Origin: Actinopolymorpha cephalotaxi
GTDB lineage: Bacteria > Actinomycetota > Actinomycetes > Propionibacteriales > Actinopolymorphaceae
Direction: 5' to 3'
NCBI RefSeq assembly: GCF_013408535.1
Contig: NZ_JACBZA010000001.1
Location: forward strand, 4,796,850 to 4,860,849
DNA: 64,000 nucleotides
The notes beneath the pieces were generated by a model. That model did no database searches. It saw only the letters and a program-made list of their open reading frames with translations, and had not been told where the DNA came from. Positions 15,918 through 25,629 of this stretch are shown piece by piece (the stretch's first letter is position 1; each line of letters opens with the position of its first letter). The translations under genes were made by a program, and so were the position numbers.

Positions 15918-15999
15918 TGGCAGGTACTGGATTCGAACCAGTGTAGGCTGAGCCGACGGTTTTACAGACCGCTCCCTTTGGCCGCTCGGGCAACCTGCC
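15918..15999 (-). tRNA. tRNA-Tyr (GTA)
   Basis: The minus strand gives an 82-nt class II tRNA. The acceptor stem GGCAGGT pairs with ACCTGCC, the anticodon loop CTGTAAA contains GTA, there is a long variable arm, and the T-loop reads GGTTCGAATCC. The discriminator is A and no CCA is encoded. The 3' end faces the defence island, the orientation expected if an element had integrated at this gene. In Streptomyces coelicolor the SLP1 element uses a tRNA-Tyr gene as its attachment site. Confidence 0.95.
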
Positions 16000-16102
16000 G
16001 CTTGCTGCTTCTCAGCAGCGAGTTGAGAGGATAGCGCAGACGCTACCCGCCCGTGCCACCCGGCCGGTACGTCACCGACAGCCGCATACGAAGGGAGCCC
16101 GG

Positions 16103-16597
16103 ATGGCCGCCGAATCGTCGTTCGACATCGTGAGCAAGGTCGATCGTCAGGAGGCCGACAACGCGCTCAACCAGACGTCCCGCGAGATCGCACAGAGGTT
16201 CGACTTCAAGAACACCGGCGCCGGGATCCGATGGTCGGGCGAGCTCGGCGTGGAGATCACCGCCAACTCCGAGGAGCGGGCGCTGGCCGTGCTCGACGTG
16301 TTCAAGGAGAAGCTGGTCAAAAGGGGCGTATCGCTGCGCAGCCTCGAGACCGAAGACCCCAAGCAGTCCGGCAAGGACTACCGCCTGACAGGCACCTTCG
16401 AGCAGGGCATCTCCCAGGAGAACGCCAAGAAGGTAGCCAAGATCGTCCGCGACGAGGGCCCCAAGGGGGTCAAGGTCCAGGTCCAGGGCGACGAGCTGCG
16501 CGTCGCCAGCAAGAAGCGCGACGACCTCCAGGAGGTCATCTCGCTGCTGAAGGGCAAGGAACTCGACTTCGCCCTCCAGTTCATCAACTACCGCTGA
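16103..16597 (+). CDS. YajQ family nucleotide-binding protein
   Basis: The 164-aa protein matches the YajQ (UPF0234) family over its whole length. It starts [17 protein letters not shown], has two ferredoxin-like repeats, and ends with the family's [11 protein letters not shown]. YajQ proteins bind nucleotides, and some bind cyclic di-GMP, acting as cytosolic effectors. The ATG at 16103 has GAAGGGAG upstream. It is transcribed away from tRNA-Tyr and converges on the HtpX-like gene. It marks the start of conserved chromosome to the right of the island. Confidence 0.93.
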   Translation: MAAESSFDIVSKVDRQEADNALNQTSREIAQRFDFKNTGAGIRWSGELGVEITANSEERALAVLDVFKEKLVKRGVSLRSLETEDPKQSGKDYRLTGTFEQGISQENAKKVAKIVRDEGPKGVKVQVQGDELRVASKKRDDLQEVISLLKGKELDFALQFINYR

Positions 16598-16636
16598 CAA
16601 TGAAGATCACTTAACCTGTACGACCGTACGTCGACA

Positions 16637-16675
16637 CGGCCGTCCTGCCCCGAGTCCCGGGCGGGGCGGCCGTCG
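16637..16675. terminator. Probable bidirectional terminator between yajQ and the HtpX-like gene
   Basis: CGGCCG-TCCT-GCCCCG pairs with CGGGGCGGCCG across a short GC-rich loop, leaving a four-base bulge. It lies between two convergent genes, where a shared terminator is expected. Confidence 0.5.
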
Positions 16676-16704
16676 GCATTCCGGGGCGCCCGCCGTGCGC
16701 CGCC

Positions 16705-17613
16705 TCAGCGCCGCACGCCGCCCAGATGCTCCAGCCGCGCGATCCGGTCCTGCGTCGACGGGTGGGTGGAGAAGGCGCGTACGAACCCCTTCTCGTGGAA
16801 CGGGTTGGCGATCATCAGCGCGGCCGTGCTCCGCAGCTCCGGCGCCGCCGGCAGCGGATGCCGGCGGGTCGCCGACTCCAGCTTGCGCAGCGCGCCCGCC
16901 AGCGCCAGCGGGTCGCCGGTGATCCGCGCGGACACCTGGTCCGCGGAGTACTCCCTGGAACGCGTCACCGCCGCCTGCAACAGCAAGGCCGCGACCGGGC
17001 CGAGGACGAGCAGCGCGAGCGCGGTGACCGCCGAGCCGTCGCCGTTGCGGCCGCCGTCGGCCTCCTCGGCACCGTCACCGGAGCGGGTACGCCCGGTCGG
17101 GGCCAGCCAGGCGAACTGCGCGGCGTACATGATCATGCTCGCCAGCGCCGCCGCGACCGACGACACGAGAATGTCGCGGTTGGCGACGTGCCCCAGCTCG
17201 TGCCCGAGGACGGCTCGCAGCTCCCGCGGGTCCAGCAGGTCCAGCAGCCCCTCGGTGACGCACACGGCGGACCGGCGCGGGTTGCGCCCGGTGGTGAACG
17301 CGTTCGGCGTCTGCGTCGGCGAGACGTAGACGGCGGGGATCGGCAGCCGCATCGTGATCGCGAGCTCGCGGACCAGCCGGCACAGCTCCGGATGCTCCGC
17401 CTCGCTCACGGGGTAGGCCCGCATCGACCGCAACGCCATCCGGTCGCAGCGGTAGAACGCCGCGGCGTTCATGGCGAGCGCGATCAGCAGCCCCGCGGCC
17501 AGGCCCGTCCGCCCGCCCAGCGACCGGCCGAGCACCAGCGCCAGCCCGGACAGGACGGCGATCAGGACAGTCGTCCTGAGCTGGTTGCGATGGCACTGAG
17601 CGCGATCGTGCAT
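16705..17613 (-). CDS. HtpX-like M48 membrane metalloprotease
   Basis: The 302-aa protein carries HELGH in AVLGHELGHVANRDI (zinc ligands and catalytic Glu) and a downstream REYSADQ that supplies the third zinc ligand. Hydrophobic segments near residues 14-50 and at roughly 150-170 and 195-215 anchor it in the membrane. M48 proteases of the HtpX type degrade misfolded membrane proteins. The length matches the family. The start gives MHDRAQCHRNQLRTT; a longer frame reading upstream is out of register and not likely. It converges with YajQ and is followed upstream by the monooxygenase gene, both on the minus strand. Confidence 0.88.
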   Translation of the reverse strand: MHDRAQCHRNQLRTTVLIAVLSGLALVLGRSLGGRTGLAAGLLIALAMNAAAFYRCDRMALRSMRAYPVSEAEHPELCRLVRELAITMRLPIPAVYVSPTQTPNAFTTGRNPRRSAVCVTEGLLDLLDPRELRAVLGHELGHVANRDILVSSVAAALASMIMYAAQFAWLAPTGRTRSGDGAEEADGGRNGDGSAVTALALLVLGPVAALLLQAAVTRSREYSADQVSARITGDPLALAGALRKLESATRRHPLPAAPELRSTAALMIANPFHEKGFVRAFSTHPSTQDRIARLEHLGGVRR

Positions 17614-17700
17614 ACGTCGTCATGACCTCCACCGTGAGAACGCCGTCACCGGGGCAGTCGTTCCCCGCCCCGCCCGGCTTACCGGGTTACACGCCCCGGG

Positions 17701-19365
17701 TCACACGGCTTCGGTGACCATGCCCTCGAGGTAGGCGACCACGATCTCCGGCCGCAGCCCGGCGCGCAACCCGACATGACCGTCCGGGCGTACGACGAGA
17801 ACATTGCCGCCCCGGCTGCCGAGCGTGTGCCGCGCCTCGCCGTACCGGTCGAGCAGGCTCACCCCGGGGATCGCCGACGTCCCGGCGCCACCGCCGATCA
17901 CCTCACCGCGCACGCCGTTCCCGAACCGCAGCCGCACCGCGGAAACCGTCTCCGCCGCCACCGAGCCCAGGCCGATCAGCGTCCAGTGCGGCCCGCGGAG
18001 GATGTCGAACAGCCGGAGGTCGCTACCCGTGCGCACACTCCACAGCCGGATGTCGGGCACCCGGTCCCCGGCGTGCAGGAACAGCCGCTTGCCGCCGAGT
18101 TCCTGGCTCAGGCCCGAGGTGCGGTAGTGCACGGCGAACGGGTCGGGTTCGGTGAGGTCGGCGTGCCACGGGCGGGGCTTGGCGCGGCCGAAGAGAGTGC
18201 GGCGGGGCGCGGGCTGCGGCCGGCGTTCACCGGCGTACGTCTCCAGCGCCGTCTCCTCCCCGCTCACCAGCGCGGCGGCGAGCTTCCAGCCCAGGTTGTG
18301 CACGTCCTGCAGCCCGGCGTCCAGGCCGCCGAGCGGGTACGGGTGGGCACCGGTGGCGTCGCCGGCGAGGAGGATCCGGCCTTGGCGGTACGAAGTGGTT
18401 TCGGCGGCGGCGGTGCCCGGTGCGGTGGGGGCGGCGTACGCCACCAGGGACGCGGCGTCGCGGAAGCGGACGTCGGTGAGGCCGGTCCGCTCGTGGAACA
18501 CCTGCTGGGCGCGGGCCAGGGTGGGCGCCTGCGGTGCGGTCCGGCGCACGTTCGGATGATCGGGTACGTCGTACGCCAGGAACCACCAGGTGTCCCCGCC
18601 CGGCAGCGGGGCCAGCGCGACGCCCTGCTCCCAGAGGTGGAGTACGTCGTCGCGGGCCAGGCCGGTCAGCGTGAGCTCGCCGACGTACGTCAGCGGCGCG
18701 GGCTCGGGTTCCGGCGGAGGCGCGGCTCCGGGCTTACCCTCCAGCTCGGTCGGTGGTTCGGGCGCCGGCAGGACGTCCGGCAGCGGGTCGGTGAGGATCA
18801 CGTACGCCGCCCTGCCCGGCGTACCGCTGCCGTTGGCGCTCGCCGCTCCCCCGGCCGCCGCTCCCCCGGCCAGCGGGACGTGCACTCCGTACTCGTCCTG
18901 CCTCAGCCGGCCGAGGCCGCCGACCTGCTCGACCACCACGTCGTACTCCGCCAGCCGGTCCCGCAGGATCGCCTCCACCCGGCTGCCGGGGATCGTCAGC
19001 GGGCCGAGGTAGGTCCGGCCGAGTGGGCGGCGCTTACCGGTCGGGGCGGCGGCAGGCGACTCCTCGACCCGGGTCCCGGCGTACCGGCGAACAGGCAGGT
19101 CAGGCGTGCCGGCGGCGAGGAGTTCGGCGGAAACCCCGAGGTCGTCGAAGAGTTCCAGGCTGCGCGGGCCCAGGCCGCGGATCGGCGGGCGGGACGCGCG
19201 GGCCGCCTCCGGTTCCAGCACCCGGACGCGGACTCCGCGCCGGGCGAGATCGAGAGCGGCGGCCAGCCCGACCGGGCCGGCACCGACGACCACCACGTCA
19301 CAACCGCGGTCGGAGGAGGACTCTCCCGCGCCCGGCTGCCCGGCGTCCGGCTGGATCACTGTCAC
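17701..19365 (-). CDS. FAD-dependent aromatic monooxygenase-type protein
   Basis: The protein of about 554 aa has the Rossmann motif DVVVVGAGPVGLAAALDLARRG near the N-terminus. The late LLAGDATGAHPYPLGGLDAG carries the GD motif that contacts FAD ribityl in class A flavoprotein monooxygenases (PheA/TfdB/UbiH group). The C-terminal region resembles the thioredoxin-like domain of phenol hydroxylases. I chose GTG at 19365, with GGGGAGAGG upstream; a start at 19401 is possible. A Pro/Ala/Gly-rich linker near the middle (PPEPEPAPLT) looks flexible and is unusual. It is encoded just after the NuoN gene of the partial complex I operon, separated by 60 bp. The substrate is unknown; hydroxylation of a quinone or aromatic is possible. 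Confidence 0.82.
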   Translation of the reverse strand: MTVIQPDAGQPGAGESSSDRGCDVVVVGAGPVGLAAALDLARRGVRVRVLEPEAARASRPPIRGLGPRSLELFDDLGVSAELLAAGTPDLPVRRYAGTRVEESPAAAPTGKRRPLGRTYLGPLTIPGSRVEAILRDRLAEYDVVVEQVGGLGRLRQDEYGVHVPLAGGAAAGGAASANGSGTPGRAAYVILTDPLPDVLPAPEPPTELEGKPGAAPPPEPEPAPLTYVGELTLTGLARDDVLHLWEQGVALAPLPGGDTWWFLAYDVPDHPNVRRTAPQAPTLARAQQVFHERTGLTDVRFRDAASLVAYAAPTAPGTAAAETTSYRQGRILLAGDATGAHPYPLGGLDAGLQDVHNLGWKLAAALVSGEETALETYAGERRPQPAPRRTLFGRAKPRPWHADLTEPDPFAVHYRTSGLSQELGGKRLFLHAGDRVPDIRLWSVRTGSDLRLFDILRGPHWTLIGLGSVAAETVSAVRLRFGNGVRGEVIGGGAGTSAIPGVSLLDRYGEARHTLGSRGGNVLVVRPDGHVGLRAGLRPEIVVAYLEGMVTEAV

Positions 19366-19425
19366 GCGGCACAGCCTCTCCCCACCGCCCCGCCGCGGCA
19401 AGCCCGGGGTGGGCTCCGAAGCCGG

Positions 19426-21195
19426 TCAGACGCGCGCGGGGTAGCTCACGGAGTCCAGGGCGAGGTCGGGGAAGACGGAGAGTAGGACGGCGATCACGAC
19501 CAGGATGCAGACCGTGATCCGGGCCGGCCAGGGCCCCGCCCACACCGCCGCCACGGCCCCGGCGGGCCCGGCGACCGCGCCGCCCGTCTCGCCGGCGGCT
19601 TCCGCTCCAGACTCAGCGGCGCCCTCCGGGGAGCGGAACAGCAGCGCCGTCCAGGGCAGGTAGTACGCCAGCGCGATCACGACGTTGACCGCCATCACCA
19701 CGGCCAGCCAGCCGGCGCCGCCGTCGATCGCCGCGCGGAACAGCACGAACTTGCCGAACAGCCCGAACACCCCCGGCGGCAGCCCGGCCAGCGCCAGCAG
19801 GAAGAACCCGAGCGCGAGCGCCCGCCCCGGCCGCCGCCAGAACAGCCCGCGGTAGTCGCCGAGCAGCCGACCCGGCCCGCTGCTGACGGTCAGTGACACG
19901 ACGGCGAACGCGCCGAGGTTGGCGACCACGTAGATGAGGAGGTACGCCATCGTGGTGGTGAGCGTGGTCCCCTTCACGTAGCCGTTGCTGGCGGCCAGCG
20001 GCACCAGCAGGTAGCCCGCCTGGGCGACGCTGGACCACGCGAGCAGCCGGACGGCGTTGCGCTGGCGCAGCGCCACCAGGTTTCCGAGCGTCATCGTCGC
20101 CGCCGCGAGCACCCCGACGACCGGCGCCCACAGCCGGACGTAGCCCGGGAACGCCCACCCGAGCACCAGCAGGATGCCGGCGAACCCGGCTGCCTTGGAG
20201 ACCACCGAGAGGTACGCAGCGACCGGGACGGGCGCGCCGACGTAGGTGTCCGGCACCCAGAAGTGGAACGGCACCGAGGCGACCTTGAACGCCAGCCCGA
20301 CCAGGGTCAGCATCACTCCGAGACCGGCGACCGCGGCCAGGTCGCCACCGGGGAGCGCGGGCATCGGGGCGAGCGGACCGCCGTAGCCGACCGGGCTCGC
20401 CGGGCCGGGGGCGTGCAGCGCCGCGGCGATCCGGTCGAGGTACATCGTGCCGGTCACGCCGTACACCAGCGACACCCCGAACAGCATCACCGCGACCGAG
20501 ACGACCGAGACCAGGAAGAACTTCAGCGCGCCCTCCGCGCCGCGCCGGTCACCGCGGCGCAGCCCGACCAGCGCGAACACCGGCAGCGACACGACCTCCA
20601 GCGCCACCACGAGCGTGATCAGGTCGCGGGCGGCGGCGAGGGTCATCGCGCCGGCCGCGGAGGCGAGGAGCAGGAAGTGGTACTCCCCGGTGGGAATGCC
20701 GCCGCCGAGCGTGCCGGTCCCGGGCGTGCCGGTCCCGAGCGTGCCGGTCCCGGGTCCGGTCGCCTCCGGATCGCGGGCCCGCCCCTTGCCGGTGGACAGC
20801 AGCACCACGATCACCCCGGCCCCCGCGATCAGGAACTGGAACGACCAGGTGAACGGGTCGCCGACGTACGAACACGCGCTGGTCAGCCACGGCTCGACGG
20901 CGCCGCCGGCACAGAAGGCACCGTCCATCCAGCTCGTCGACCACACCGGCGTCGCCATCACCAGGAACAGCCCGACCAGGAGGCCGGCCAGCGCGAGCCG
21001 GGGCGCGATCCCCCGCCGCCGGGGGATCGCGAACGAGTCCACCACCAGCACCAGCAGCGCGGTGACCGCGACCGCCAGCGGCGGGCTGATCACCAGCCAG
21101 GGAACGGGCTGCACGAAACCCACCACGGCGCTCACCACGGAGCCCACGGAACCCATCGAGTCCACCGCACCCACGGAACCCATCACCGCACTCAC
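19426..21195 (-). CDS. nuoN: NADH-quinone oxidoreductase subunit N (partial complex I operon)
   Basis: NuoN is an antiporter-like proton-pumping subunit of the complex I membrane arm. The protein has about 14 hydrophobic segments and the family helices with buried Lys, for example LTLVGLAFKVASVPFHFWVPDTY and YLLIYVVANLGAF. I chose GTG at 21195 because it overlaps the NuoM stop as GTGA. The resulting 589 aa is longer than usual (about 480-520), owing to an N-terminal Val/Gly/Ser-rich lead and a Gly/Thr/Pro-rich repeat (GTGTLGTGTPGTGTLGGG) between helices near residue 150. It is the last gene of the operon. A C-terminal Ala/Gly-rich loop near residue 520 is also extended. Confidence 0.9.
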   Translation of the reverse strand: MSAVMGSVGAVDSMGSVGSVVSAVVGFVQPVPWLVISPPLAVAVTALLVLVVDSFAIPRRRGIAPRLALAGLLVGLFLVMATPVWSTSWMDGAFCAGGAVEPWLTSACSYVGDPFTWSFQFLIAGAGVIVVLLSTGKGRARDPEATGPGTGTLGTGTPGTGTLGGGIPTGEYHFLLLASAAGAMTLAAARDLITLVVALEVVSLPVFALVGLRRGDRRGAEGALKFFLVSVVSVAVMLFGVSLVYGVTGTMYLDRIAAALHAPGPASPVGYGGPLAPMPALPGGDLAAVAGLGVMLTLVGLAFKVASVPFHFWVPDTYVGAPVPVAAYLSVVSKAAGFAGILLVLGWAFPGYVRLWAPVVGVLAAATMTLGNLVALRQRNAVRLLAWSSVAQAGYLLVPLAASNGYVKGTTLTTTMAYLLIYVVANLGAFAVVSLTVSSGPGRLLGDYRGLFWRRPGRALALGFFLLALAGLPPGVFGLFGKFVLFRAAIDGGAGWLAVVMAVNVVIALAYYLPWTALLFRSPEGAAESGAEAAGETGGAVAGPAGAVAAVWAGPWPARITVCILVVIAVLLSVFPDLALDSVSYPARV

Positions 21196-22706
21196 CCGCC
21201 CACCAGGAACCGCACCGCCGGATCGGTGACCGTCAGCACCGCGCCCGGATACAGGCCGAGCACCACCGTCAGCGCGACCAGCGGCGCCCACGCCACCACC
21301 TCGACCGCGGTGACGTCGCGCACGGACAGCAGGCTGGGCCCGATCGTGTCGGCGCCCTGGCACATCCGGCGGACGAGGACGAGGAAGTACGCCGCGGTGA
21401 GGACGGCACCCAGCCCGGCGAGCACCATCAGCACGAGGTACGTCGTACGGGCGAGTGAGGCCGCGGGATTCCAGGCGCCGAACAGCGCCAGCATCTCCCC
21501 CCAGAAGCCGGCCAGGCCGGGCAGCCCGAGGCTGGCCACCGCGCCGAAGACGAACACGCCCGCGAGCCGCGGCATCCGGGCGTACATCCCGCCGCCCAGC
21601 CGGCCCAGGTCGCCGGTGCCGTGCCGGTCCTTGATCGCGCCGGCGACGAAGAACAGCAGCCCGGTGATCAGCCCGTGCGCGACGCCGGCGAACAACGCGC
21701 CGTTGACGCCGGCGGCGGTGAGGGTGGCGATGCCGAGCAGGACGAAGCCCATGTGGCCGACCGAGGAGTACGCGATCAGGCGTTTCAGCTCGCCCTGGCG
21801 CAGGCAGGCCAGCGCGCCGTAGAGGATCCCGACCGTGGCCAACCCCGCGAGGTACGGCGCGACCGCCCGGGCGCCGTCGGGCACCACCGGCAGCCACACC
21901 CGGACGAAGCCGTACGTGCCCATCTTCAGCAGCACCCCGGCCAGCAGCACCGACCCGACCGTGGGCGCCTTGGCGTGCGCGTCCGGCAGCCAGCTGTGCA
22001 GCGGCCACATCGGGCTCTTCACCGCCAGGCCGAGTCCGATCGCGACCGCCGCCAGCACCTGGGTGCCGCGCGCGATGCCGTCGCCGCCGCGCCGCGCGAG
22101 CACGGTCAGGTCGAACGTGTGCGCGCCGGCGTGGACGAGCAGGAAGCCCAGCAGCATGATCGCGCTGCCGAGCAGGGTGTAGAGGATGAACGTGGTCGCC
22201 GCGCGGCGCCGGCCGGCCGCGTCGTGCGGGTCGCCCCACACCGCGATCACGAACCACATCGGGACCAGCACGACCTCGAAGAACAGGAAGAAGACGATCA
22301 GGTCGAACGCCACGAACGTGCCGAGCATGCCGACCTCGAGCACCAGCATCAGCGCCACCAGCGCGCGCACCCGCCCGCCCTCGGGCGCGACCCGGGTGGT
22401 GTAGAGGAGGCAGAGGAACGCCAGCAGCACGGTGAGCAGCACCATCGGCAACGAGACGCCGTCCATGCCGAGGTGCCAGCGCACGTCGACCGACGGGATC
22501 CAGCTGACGTTCGTCTGGAACTGCACCCGGTGCGCCGCGCCGTAGTCGAACGCCGCCGCCAGCCAGACCGCCAGCAGCAGGGTCACCGCGCCGACCACCG
22601 CGCCGAAGGGGGCCGCCGCGCGGTCGGGCACCAGCCTTCGGCCGGCGGTGAGCGCGAGCGCGCCGAGCAGGGGCACGCCGAGGAGAAGTTGCAGTACGAC
22701 GTTCAT
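21192..22706 (-). CDS. nuoM: NADH-quinone oxidoreductase subunit M (partial complex I operon)
   Basis: The 504-aa antiporter-like subunit contains LVLEVGMLGTFVAFDLIVFFLFFEVVLVPMWF (the conserved Glu helix), LGLAVKSPMWPLHSWLPDAH and the LKRLIAYSSVGHMGF helix, all typical of NuoM. It translocates protons in the distal membrane arm. The ATG at 22706 overlaps the NuoL stop as ATGA, and its own stop overlaps the NuoN GTG. Length is typical. Confidence 0.95.
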   Translation of the reverse strand: MNVVLQLLLGVPLLGALALTAGRRLVPDRAAAPFGAVVGAVTLLLAVWLAAAFDYGAAHRVQFQTNVSWIPSVDVRWHLGMDGVSLPMVLLTVLLAFLCLLYTTRVAPEGGRVRALVALMLVLEVGMLGTFVAFDLIVFFLFFEVVLVPMWFVIAVWGDPHDAAGRRRAATTFILYTLLGSAIMLLGFLLVHAGAHTFDLTVLARRGGDGIARGTQVLAAVAIGLGLAVKSPMWPLHSWLPDAHAKAPTVGSVLLAGVLLKMGTYGFVRVWLPVVPDGARAVAPYLAGLATVGILYGALACLRQGELKRLIAYSSVGHMGFVLLGIATLTAAGVNGALFAGVAHGLITGLLFFVAGAIKDRHGTGDLGRLGGGMYARMPRLAGVFVFGAVASLGLPGLAGFWGEMLALFGAWNPAASLARTTYLVLMVLAGLGAVLTAAYFLVLVRRMCQGADTIGPSLLSVRDVTAVEVVAWAPLVALTVVLGLYPGAVLTVTDPAVRFLVGG

Positions 22707-24613
22707 GCGAAGGCCCCCAACGCCGCGACGGCCAGCAGCACGACCCCGGCGAGCAGGAGGGCGAGGTACGTCGAGACGTTGCCGGTCTGCAGCAACCGCA
22801 ATCCGCCGCCGACCCAGCGGGCGGCCCGGCCGGACCCGCGTACGTAGAAGTCCACGACGTCCCGGTCACCGGCGACGACCAGGCGGGCCAGCCCCCACAC
22901 CGGCCGGACGACGTAGGCGTCGATCAGCTCGTCCATCCGGAAGCCGTTGGCCAGCAGCGGACGCGACCGGCCGAGCATCCGCGCGGGATCCTCGCGCTCG
23001 ACGTGCCGCCAGGCCCAGGTCACCAGCACACAGGCGAGGACCAGGTGCACCAGCGCGATCAGCGTGGTCCCCCAGTGCACCATCGTGGGTTCGGGGATGC
23101 CGGGCCCGCCGCCGCCGAGCCAGCGCGCCCAGGTGCCGGGCACCAGCGCGAGCCAGCCGACCAGCGCGGCCGGGACGGCGAGCACCACCAGCGGCCAGCG
23201 CATCAGGGCGGGCGCCTCGGCAAGGTGGGGTTGCGTGTGCGCGGGCTGGCTGGGCGCGGCCGGGACCGTGCCGGCGGCGGTGCCGAAGAAGACCCGCAGC
23301 CACATTCTGGTGGCGTACCCCGCGGTGAGTGCCACGGTCGCGAAACCGGCGACCAGCGCGATCCAGGCCGCCCAGCCCGGCAGCGGACCGCCGAGCGTCG
23401 CCGCCCGGGAGATCGCACCGATCACGGCGTCCTTGGCGAAGAAGCCGGACAGCGGCGGCACCGCGGCGAGCGCGCCGAGCCCGATCGTCATCGTCACGAA
23501 CGTCACCGGAAGCGTGCGCCGCAGGCCGCCCATCGCGTCCATCGAGTTGCTGCCGACCGCGTGGATCAGCGCACCCGCGCACAGGAACAGCAGCGCCTTG
23601 AACGCGCCGTGCGCCACCAGCAGCAACAGCCCCGCGGTGTAGCCGCCGGCGGCGAGACCGGCCAGCATGTACGCCAGCTGGCTGACCGTCGACCATGCCA
23701 ACACGCGCTTGACGTCGTTCTCGGCCAGTGCGCACAGCGCCGCGCCGACCATGGTCACCGCGGCGACCACCGCGATCACCGCGAGAGTGGCCGGCGCCTG
23801 CTGGAACACCGGCAGCAGCCGCGCCACCACGAACACCCCGGCCGCCACCATCGTGGCCGCGTGGATGAGCGCGCTGATCGGGGTCGGGCCCGCCATCGCG
23901 TCCGGCAGCCACACGTGCAGCGGGAACTGCGCGGACTTCCCGGCCACGCCGCACAGCAGCAGCAAGGTCGCCAGGGTTGCCGTACCCGATGTCAACCCGC
24001 CGTTGGCAGCGACCTCGCGGATGCCGCCGATGGAGAACGTGCCGGCGCCGAGACCGAGGGCGAAGATGCCGAACAGGAAGCCGATGTCACCCAGCCGGGT
24101 GACCAGGAACGCCTTGATCGCGCCGTCGCGGGCGTCGGGCAGCTCCCAGTGATGGCCGATCAGGAAGTACGAGCAGATGCCCATCACCTCCCAGCCGACC
24201 AGCAGCACGAACAGGTCGTTCGCGGTCACCACGACCAGCATCGCCGCGGTGAACAGCGAGACGAACGCGGTGTAGGAGGCGTAGCGCGGGTCGCCGCGCA
24301 GGTAGTCGATCGAGTAGATCTGCACCGCCAGCGCGACGCCGGTCACCAGCAGCGCCACCAGCGCGGTCAGCCCGTCCACGCGGAAGGAGATGTCGAACGC
24401 CAGCCCGCCGGTCGGCACGTGCGCGAGGGTCGCGCCGCGCTGGCCGAGGTTGCCCGCGAGGTCGATGCCGGCAAGGGCGATCGCGGCCAGGAACGCGATC
24501 CCGGCGCCCGCCACCCCGATCGGGGCGACCGCCTTGGGGATCCGGCGGCCCAGGGCGAGTGCTGCCAGGGCGGCGGCGAACGGCGCGAGCAGCGCGACCC
24601 ACACAAGCGTCAT
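22703..24613 (-). CDS. nuoL: NADH-quinone oxidoreductase subunit L (partial complex I operon)
   Basis: The 636-aa antiporter-like subunit has the conserved [50 protein letters not shown] and [16 protein letters not shown] helices. After about residue 540 it has the lateral amphipathic helix characteristic of NuoL. The [19 protein letters not shown] block is essentially canonical. Start overlaps the NuoK stop (ATGA). It lies in the NuoABCHIJKLMN operon. Confidence 0.95.
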   Translation of the reverse strand: MTLVWVALLAPFAAALAALALGRRIPKAVAPIGVAGAGIAFLAAIALAGIDLAGNLGQRGATLAHVPTGGLAFDISFRVDGLTALVALLVTGVALAVQIYSIDYLRGDPRYASYTAFVSLFTAAMLVVVTANDLFVLLVGWEVMGICSYFLIGHHWELPDARDGAIKAFLVTRLGDIGFLFGIFALGLGAGTFSIGGIREVAANGGLTSGTATLATLLLLCGVAGKSAQFPLHVWLPDAMAGPTPISALIHAATMVAAGVFVVARLLPVFQQAPATLAVIAVVAAVTMVGAALCALAENDVKRVLAWSTVSQLAYMLAGLAAGGYTAGLLLLVAHGAFKALLFLCAGALIHAVGSNSMDAMGGLRRTLPVTFVTMTIGLGALAAVPPLSGFFAKDAVIGAISRAATLGGPLPGWAAWIALVAGFATVALTAGYATRMWLRVFFGTAAGTVPAAPSQPAHTQPHLAEAPALMRWPLVVLAVPAALVGWLALVPGTWARWLGGGGPGIPEPTMVHWGTTLIALVHLVLACVLVTWAWRHVEREDPARMLGRSRPLLANGFRMDELIDAYVVRPVWGLARLVVAGDRDVVDFYVRGSGRAARWVGGGLRLLQTGNVSTYLALLLAGVVLLAVAALGAFA

Positions 24614-25059
24614 CGGCCGGCCTCCGCGGTGGTCGGGCGCTCGGCTTCCACGCGGCCGGACCCGGCGCGCTCGGCTTCGGCGCGTTCGGCGATCTCCGCC
24701 AGCTCGGCGGCTTCGGCGCGTTCGGCCTCGGCGACGTGCTCGTCGGCCCGGTCACGGTCGGCCAGCTCGCGGACGGCATCCACGTCCACCTGCCCGCGCG
24801 TGCGGAACACCAGCAGCACGATCGCCAGCCCCAGCCCGATCTCGGCGGCCGCGATGGTGATGGTGAACAGCGTCAGAATCTGCCCGCCGTGCAGGGCGTC
24901 GCGGTGCCAGGCGTCGAACGCGACGAGGTTGAGGTTGACGGCGTTCAGCATCAGCTCCACGCCCATCAGGACGAGGATCGCGTTGCGGCGTACGAGAACG
25001 GCGTACACCCCGATGGCGAACAGCAGCGCCGCCACCACCAGCGGGAACAGCAGCGGCAT
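24610..25059 (-). CDS. nuoK: NADH-quinone oxidoreductase subunit K with long acidic tail
   Basis: The first 100 residues form a normal three-helix NuoK with [20 protein letters not shown] (the conserved membrane Glu) and the second Glu in [16 protein letters not shown] further 50 residues follow, mostly Ala, Glu and Arg with repeated ER/EA units ([20 protein letters not shown]). They are likely a charged helix on the cytoplasmic side. NuoK is usually 99-105 aa, and the NuoK of the other complex I operon in this window is 99 aa. The ATG at 25059 shares one base with the NuoJ stop. Confidence 0.9.
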   Translation of the reverse strand: MPLLFPLVVAALLFAIGVYAVLVRRNAILVLMGVELMLNAVNLNLVAFDAWHRDALHGGQILTLFTITIAAAEIGLGLAIVLLVFRTRGQVDVDAVRELADRDRADEHVAEAERAEAAELAEIAERAEAERAGSGRVEAERPTTAEAGR

Positions 25060-25625
25060 CAGCGGCTCCCCTTCGCCGTGGTCGCAGGCTCCTCGGCGTC
25101 GGACCGGCCGGCCTCGGCCGCCGGGCCGTCCCTCCGGGACAGCGCGATCGCGCCGACCAGCGCGGCCAGCAACAGCACCGACAGCACCTCGAACGGCAGC
25201 ACCCAGGTGGAGAACAGCGCCCGCCCGGTGGCCCGCGCCCCGCCGACCTCGGCCCGGTCCAGCGCGATGACCGCACCGGAGAAGCCCGAGACCAGCGCGA
25301 CCAGCAGCACCGCCGCCACCCCGGCGGCGACCAGCCCGCCCACCACCACGTGCAAGAGCGGCGGTCGCTCCACCGGACCGATCGGCGCGCGGGTGAGCAT
25401 CAGCGCGAACACCAGGAGTACGACGACCGCGCCGAGGTAGATGAGCACCTGCACCCAGGCCACGAACTCCGCCGTCAACAGCAGGTAGCATCCGGCCAGC
25501 GCGCCCAGCGTGACCACCAGCCACAGCGCGGCGTGCACGATCCGGCGGGTGGTCACGACCAGCAGGGCGGAGCCGACCGCGACCGCGCCGAGCAGGCAGA
25601 ACAACACGTCGATCGTCGTGGTCAT
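25059..25625 (-). CDS. nuoJ: NADH-quinone oxidoreductase subunit J (partial complex I operon)
   Basis: The 188-aa, five-helix protein has the family helix [24 protein letters not shown] (the pi-bulge helix next to NuoA/K) and [15 protein letters not shown]. The ATG at 25625 starts five bases before the NuoI stop codon region ends, and the stop overlaps the NuoK start. The NuoJ of the second operon is much longer (309 aa) because of a C-terminal extension that this one lacks. Confidence 0.92.
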   Translation of the reverse strand: MTTTIDVLFCLLGAVAVGSALLVVTTRRIVHAALWLVVTLGALAGCYLLLTAEFVAWVQVLIYLGAVVVLLVFALMLTRAPIGPVERPPLLHVVVGGLVAAGVAAVLLVALVSGFSGAVIALDRAEVGGARATGRALFSTWVLPFEVLSVLLLAALVGAIALSRRDGPAAEAGRSDAEEPATTAKGSR

Positions 25626-25629
25626 GGGC

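Noticed and set aside
21196-22869. Very long minus frame reading through NuoN into NuoM and NuoL
   Set aside because: It is a GC-driven open frame; NuoM and NuoL have strong family matches in another frame and the NuoN start is set by the GTGA overlap.
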